Assembly: GCF_021398715.1 (NCBI RefSeq)
Contig: NZ_CP090347.1
Span: 3,100,001-3,164,000, forward strand
Direction: 5' to 3'
Length of the DNA stretch: 64,000 nt
DNA from: Microbacterium binotii
Lineage (GTDB): Bacteria; Actinomycetota; Actinomycetes; Actinomycetales; Microbacteriaceae
The notes beneath the pieces are model-generated. The model did not search any database, was not told where the DNA came from, and saw only the letters and a list, made by a program, of their open reading frames with translations. The position numbers and the translations under genes were made by a program. Positions within the stretch are counted from its first letter, which is position 1; every line of letters starts with the position of its first letter. Positions 60,867-64,000 of this stretch are shown here, piece by piece.

Positions 60867-62984
60867 TCAGCTGGAGGGAACGCCCGGCGCGGGCGGCGCC
60901 GACGGCGGTACCGGGGCCGAGGGAACGTCCTCGGCGGTCACCGACTCGGCCGCCGCATCCGTCGTCGCCTCCGGCGCCACGGCGGGCTCCTCGACCAGCT
61001 CGGCGGCCGCCTGCTCGAACTGCGAGCGGTACAGACGCCAGTAGGCGCCCTCGGCGGCGATGAGCTGCTCGTGCGTGCCCTGTTCGACGATGTCGCCGTG
61101 CTCCATCACGAGGATGAGGTCGGCGTCGCGGATCGTCGAGAGCCGGTGCGCGATCACGAAGGAGGTGCGTCCCTCGCGCAGCGCCGCCATGGCGTGCTGC
61201 AGCAGGAGCTCGGTACGGGTGTCGACCGAGCTGGTGGCCTCGTCGAGGATCAGCACCTCGGGACGCGCCACGAACGCGCGGGCGATCGTGATGAGCTGCT
61301 TCTCTCCGGCGGAGACGTTCGCCGCATCCTCATCGAGCACCGTGTCGTACCCGTCGGGGAGCGTCTGGACGAACGGGTCGACGCGAGTCGCGACGGCGGC
61401 TTCGATCACCTCTTCGTCGGTGGCGTCGGCGCGGCCGTAGCGGATGTTCTCGCGAATGGACCCTGCGAACAGCCACGGGTCCTGCAGCACCATGCCGGTG
61501 CGTGAGCGCACGTCGTCGCGGGTGAGTTCGGCGATGTCCTGCCCGTCGAGGAGGATGCGGCCGCCGTCGAGCTCGTAGAAGCGCATGATCAGGTTGACCA
61601 GCGTGGTCTTGCCGGCACCGGTGGGTCCGACGATCGCCACCGTCTGTCCCGGCTCGACGCGGAACGACAGGTCGGTGATGAGGGGCTTGTCCGGCGAGTA
61701 CGAGAACGCGACGTTCTGGAACTCGATGACTCCGCGGCCTCCCGCGGGTGCGGGTGCGTCGTCGGAGTCGGGCTCCTGCTCCTCGGCGTCGAGCAGATCG
61801 AACACGCGCTCCGCGGATGCGGTACCCGACTGGATGACGGCCGCCATCCCACCCAGCTCCGACAGCGGCTGCGTGAACTGCTGCGAGTACTGGATGAACG
61901 CCTGCACGTCGCCGAGACGCAGCTGCCCCGACGCCACCATCAACGCACCGAGCACCGCGATGCCCACGTAGGTGAGGTTCCCGACGAACATCATGCCCGG
62001 CATGATGATGCCCGACAGGAACTGCGCACGGAAGCTCGCGCGATACAGCTCCTCGTTCTCGGCCTGGAACTTCTCGCGCGCATCCGCCTCGCGGCCGTAG
62101 ACCTTGACGAGAGCGTGGCCCGAGAAGGACTCCTCGACGCGGGCGTTGAGCCGCCCCACCTTGCGCCACTGGAGCGCGAAGGACTTCTGCGACTTCGGCC
62201 CGATGACGCCGAAGATGACCGCCATGAGCGGCAGCGAGACGAGCGCCACGAGGGCGAGCTGCCACGAGATGGAGAACATCATCACGAGCACGCCGACGAC
62301 CGTCAGAACCGACGTCACCACAGTCGAGAGCGACTGCTGCATCGTCTGGGTGATGTTGTCGATGTCGTTCGTGACGCGGGAGATGAGCTCGCCGCGCTGT
62401 ACGCGGTCGAAGTACGACAGCGGCAGGCGGTTGATCTTCGCCTCGACGGACTCACGGAGGCGCCACATCGTGCGCACCATGATCACGTTGATGACGTAGC
62501 CCTGGAACCAGGTGAGCACGGCGGAGGCGATGTAGATCGCCAGGGCGGCCATGGTGACCACACGCAGTCGCTCGAAGTCGATGCCCGCGCCGACCGCGAA
62601 GTTCGGCATGGCTCCGACGATGTTGGCGATGTCGCCCTGCCCCGCCGCCTGCAGGGCGGCGACCACGTCGGCCTGCGAGGTGCCCGCGGGGAACTGACCG
62701 CCCAGACCCGCGGACACGACGCCCTCGAAGATGACGTTGGTCGCCTCGCCGAGAACGCGCGGGGCGATGACGGCGAGCACGACGCCGGCGGCGCCGGCGA
62801 GGGAGACGAGCGTGAAGGCGAGGGCGTGGGGCTTCAGCAGCCCGATGAGCCGCAGGAAGGACTTTCCGAAGTTCGCGGCCTTGCCGGGTGCGACGGAGTC
62901 CCAGCTGCCCGAGTTCTGGCGAGCCTGCTCGGCGAGCTCCAGTTCGAGGCGCTCTTCTTCGGTCAGTGCATCGGGCGTGCTCAT
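60867..62984 (-). CDS. ABC exporter half-transporter, catalytically complete subunit
   Basis: 705 residues: six-helix type IV transmembrane domain (about 55-400, with an unusual extended loop around residues 95-145) and an ATPase domain with Walker A GPTGAGKTT, signature NVSAGEKQLITIARAF (VSAGE variant), Walker B VLILDEATSSVD with catalytic Glu. C-terminal tail is Ala/Pro/Glu rich. ATG 62984 overlaps the stop of the partner gene by 4 bp. With the partner it forms a heterodimeric multidrug/lipid exporter. Confidence 0.92.
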   Translation of the reverse strand: MSTPDALTEEERLELELAEQARQNSGSWDSVAPGKAANFGKSFLRLIGLLKPHALAFTLVSLAGAAGVVLAVIAPRVLGEATNVIFEGVVSAGLGGQFPAGTSQADVVAALQAAGQGDIANIVGAMPNFAVGAGIDFERLRVVTMAALAIYIASAVLTWFQGYVINVIMVRTMWRLRESVEAKINRLPLSYFDRVQRGELISRVTNDIDNITQTMQQSLSTVVTSVLTVVGVLVMMFSISWQLALVALVSLPLMAVIFGVIGPKSQKSFALQWRKVGRLNARVEESFSGHALVKVYGREADAREKFQAENEELYRASFRAQFLSGIIMPGMMFVGNLTYVGIAVLGALMVASGQLRLGDVQAFIQYSQQFTQPLSELGGMAAVIQSGTASAERVFDLLDAEEQEPDSDDAPAPAGGRGVIEFQNVAFSYSPDKPLITDLSFRVEPGQTVAIVGPTGAGKTTLVNLIMRFYELDGGRILLDGQDIAELTRDDVRSRTGMVLQDPWLFAGSIRENIRYGRADATDEEVIEAAVATRVDPFVQTLPDGYDTVLDEDAANVSAGEKQLITIARAFVARPEVLILDEATSSVDTRTELLLQHAMAALREGRTSFVIAHRLSTIRDADLILVMEHGDIVEQGTHEQLIAAEGAYWRLYRSQFEQAAAELVEEPAVAPEATTDAAAESVTAEDVPSAPVPPSAPPAPGVPSS

Positions 62985-64000
62985 GCGTCCACCCCCAGCT
63001 GCGATTCGACGATCTCTCGATACGTGTCGTTGTCGGCGAGCAGTTCGTCGTGCGTGCCCACACCCACCATGCGGCCGCCGTCGAGCACGACGATGCGGTC
63101 GGCGCCGGTGACGGTCGAGATCCGCTGCGCGACGACGATCTTGGTCACTTCCGGTAGGCGTTCCCAGAGCGCCTGGCGGAGCCTGGCGTCGGTGCGCAGG
63201 TCGAGCGCGGAGAACGAGTCGTCGAAGACGAAGAGGTCGGGGCGGTGCACGATGGCCCGGGCGATCGCGAGGCGCTGACGCTGGCCGCCCGACACGTTGG
63301 TGCCGCCCTGCGCGATGGTCGCCTCGAGTCCGCCGGCCATCTCGGACACGAAGTCCCTCGCCTGGGCGATCTCGAGCGCCTCCCACAGCTCGTCGTCGCT
63401 CGCATCCTCACGGCCGAAGCGGAGGTTGGAGGCCACGGTTCCGCTGAACAGGAAGGGACGTTGCGGCACGAGGCCGATGCCCTTCCACAGCAGGTCGAGA
63501 TCCGCCTCGCGCACGTCGACGCCCGCCACCCGCACGGCACCGCCGGTGACGTCGAACAGTCGCGGGATGAGCGAGACGAGCGTGGACTTGCCGGAGCCGG
63601 TCGAACCGACGATCGCGACCGTTTCGCCCCGCGCCGCGTGGAACGAGATGCCCTGCAGCACGGGGGCGTTCGCGCCGGGATAGCTGAACGACACGTCGTC
63701 GAGCTCGAGGGCCCCGGGCGCGGGGAAGACCGTCACGGGCTGCGCCGGTCGGGCGAGCCCTCCCTCGGCGTCGAGCACCTCGCCGATGCGCTCGGCCGAC
63801 ACCGCAGCGCGCGGGATCATGATCGTCATGAAGCTCGCCATGAGCACGCCCATGAGGATCTGCCCGACGTACTGCATGAAGGCGAAGAGCGTTCCGACCT
63901 CGACGCCCCCGGCGTCGATCTGACGGCCGCCGAACCAGATCACCCCGACGACCGTGACGTTCAGCACCAGCATCGCGAGCGGGAACAGGAGGACGAAGAG
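62981..64000 (-). CDS. ABC exporter half-transporter, C-terminal part (runs off the right edge)
   Basis: The last 339 residues are visible: end of the membrane domain (LFVLLFPLAMLVLNVTVVGVIWFGG) and the full ATPase domain with Walker A GSTGSGKST, signature NVSGGQRQRLAIARAI, and Walker B FVFDDSFSALD. The catalytic Glu after Walker B is Asp, the degenerate site seen in one subunit of heterodimeric exporters such as TM287/288 or BmrCD. Overlaps the next subunit gene by 4 bp. Substrate unknown. Confidence 0.92.
   Translation of the reverse strand, partial: LFVLLFPLAMLVLNVTVVGVIWFGGRQIDAGGVEVGTLFAFMQYVGQILMGVLMASFMTIMIPRAAVSAERIGEVLDAEGGLARPAQPVTVFPAPGALELDDVSFSYPGANAPVLQGISFHAARGETVAIVGSTGSGKSTLVSLIPRLFDVTGGAVRVAGVDVREADLDLLWKGIGLVPQRPFLFSGTVASNLRFGREDASDDELWEALEIAQARDFVSEMAGGLEATIAQGGTNVSGGQRQRLAIARAIVHRPDLFVFDDSFSALDLRTDARLRQALWERLPEVTKIVVAQRISTVTGADRIVVLDGGRMVGVGTHDELLADNDTYREIVESQLGVDA

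Overview
The window is 64 kb of high-GC actinobacterial chromosome, most likely Microbacterium or a close Microbacteriaceae relative. Genus assignment is inference. It rests on very high GC with GC-ending codons, an extreme abundance of the word GGATGC(GG)/(CC)GCATCC on both strands, sortase-E type LAxTG tails, a HspR-type HAIR operator before clpB, and many leaderless genes with a TANNNT box exactly 6 nt before an ATG/GTG. No rRNA, tRNA, IS, phage or CRISPR was seen. Coding density is high and most genes are chromosomal housekeeping or niche-adaptation genes.

Layout. 1-2932: start of an acyl-CoA ligase, MaoC hydratase, peptidase E, a MarR regulator and a lipoprotein flanked on both sides by paired 52-bp palindromes. 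3209-13038: an aromatic-catabolic island with two LigM/DesA-type tetrahydrofolate-dependent O-demethylases, a divergent LysR regulator, a four-gene operon galB-galC-galD-extradiol dioxygenase, and a MetE-like methionine synthase. Read together these genes could take syringate or 3-O-methylgallate to gallate and on to pyruvate plus oxaloacetate, with the methoxyl carbons leaving as methyl-THF. The ring-cleaving enzyme is a type I (VOC-fold) dioxygenase, not the LigAB/GalA/DesZ type usually found on this route.

13158-21110: a large DUF6351-type secreted protein and a LRR/InlB-repeat protein, both with sortase-E-like tails, a PaaX regulator, a catalytically broken class A beta-lactamase homologue and an M13 metallopeptidase. 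21311-28640: a MATE exporter, a VanY / OmpR-type two-component / VanZ neighbourhood, a SpoU methylase, and mntH-mntR with two operator palindromes. 28668-36638: SDR, HAD phosphatase, pyrE, small membrane and secreted proteins, exonuclease III and a NarL-type two-component system. 36878-42146: NatAB-like ABC transporter, GH15 glucosidase and zwf.

42153-48446: VOC protein, RraA, nitroreductase, then a type III PKS / methyltransferase / FAD hydroxylase operon (phenolic-lipid type) with a lipoprotein and a UbiA prenyltransferase beside it. 48505-57757: Imm5-like protein, methyltransferase, DesKR-like two-component system, small membrane protein, clpB (no N domain), ECF S component, TetR, DUF4870 and GlxA-type regulator. 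57785-64000: two overlapping glycosyltransferases, an unknown protein and a heterodimeric ABC exporter whose second subunit runs off the right edge.

The strongest candidates for new biology are the aromatic island (substrate, unusual ring-cleaving enzyme, methyl sink), the paired 52-bp palindromic element, and the rigid leaderless promoter geometry.
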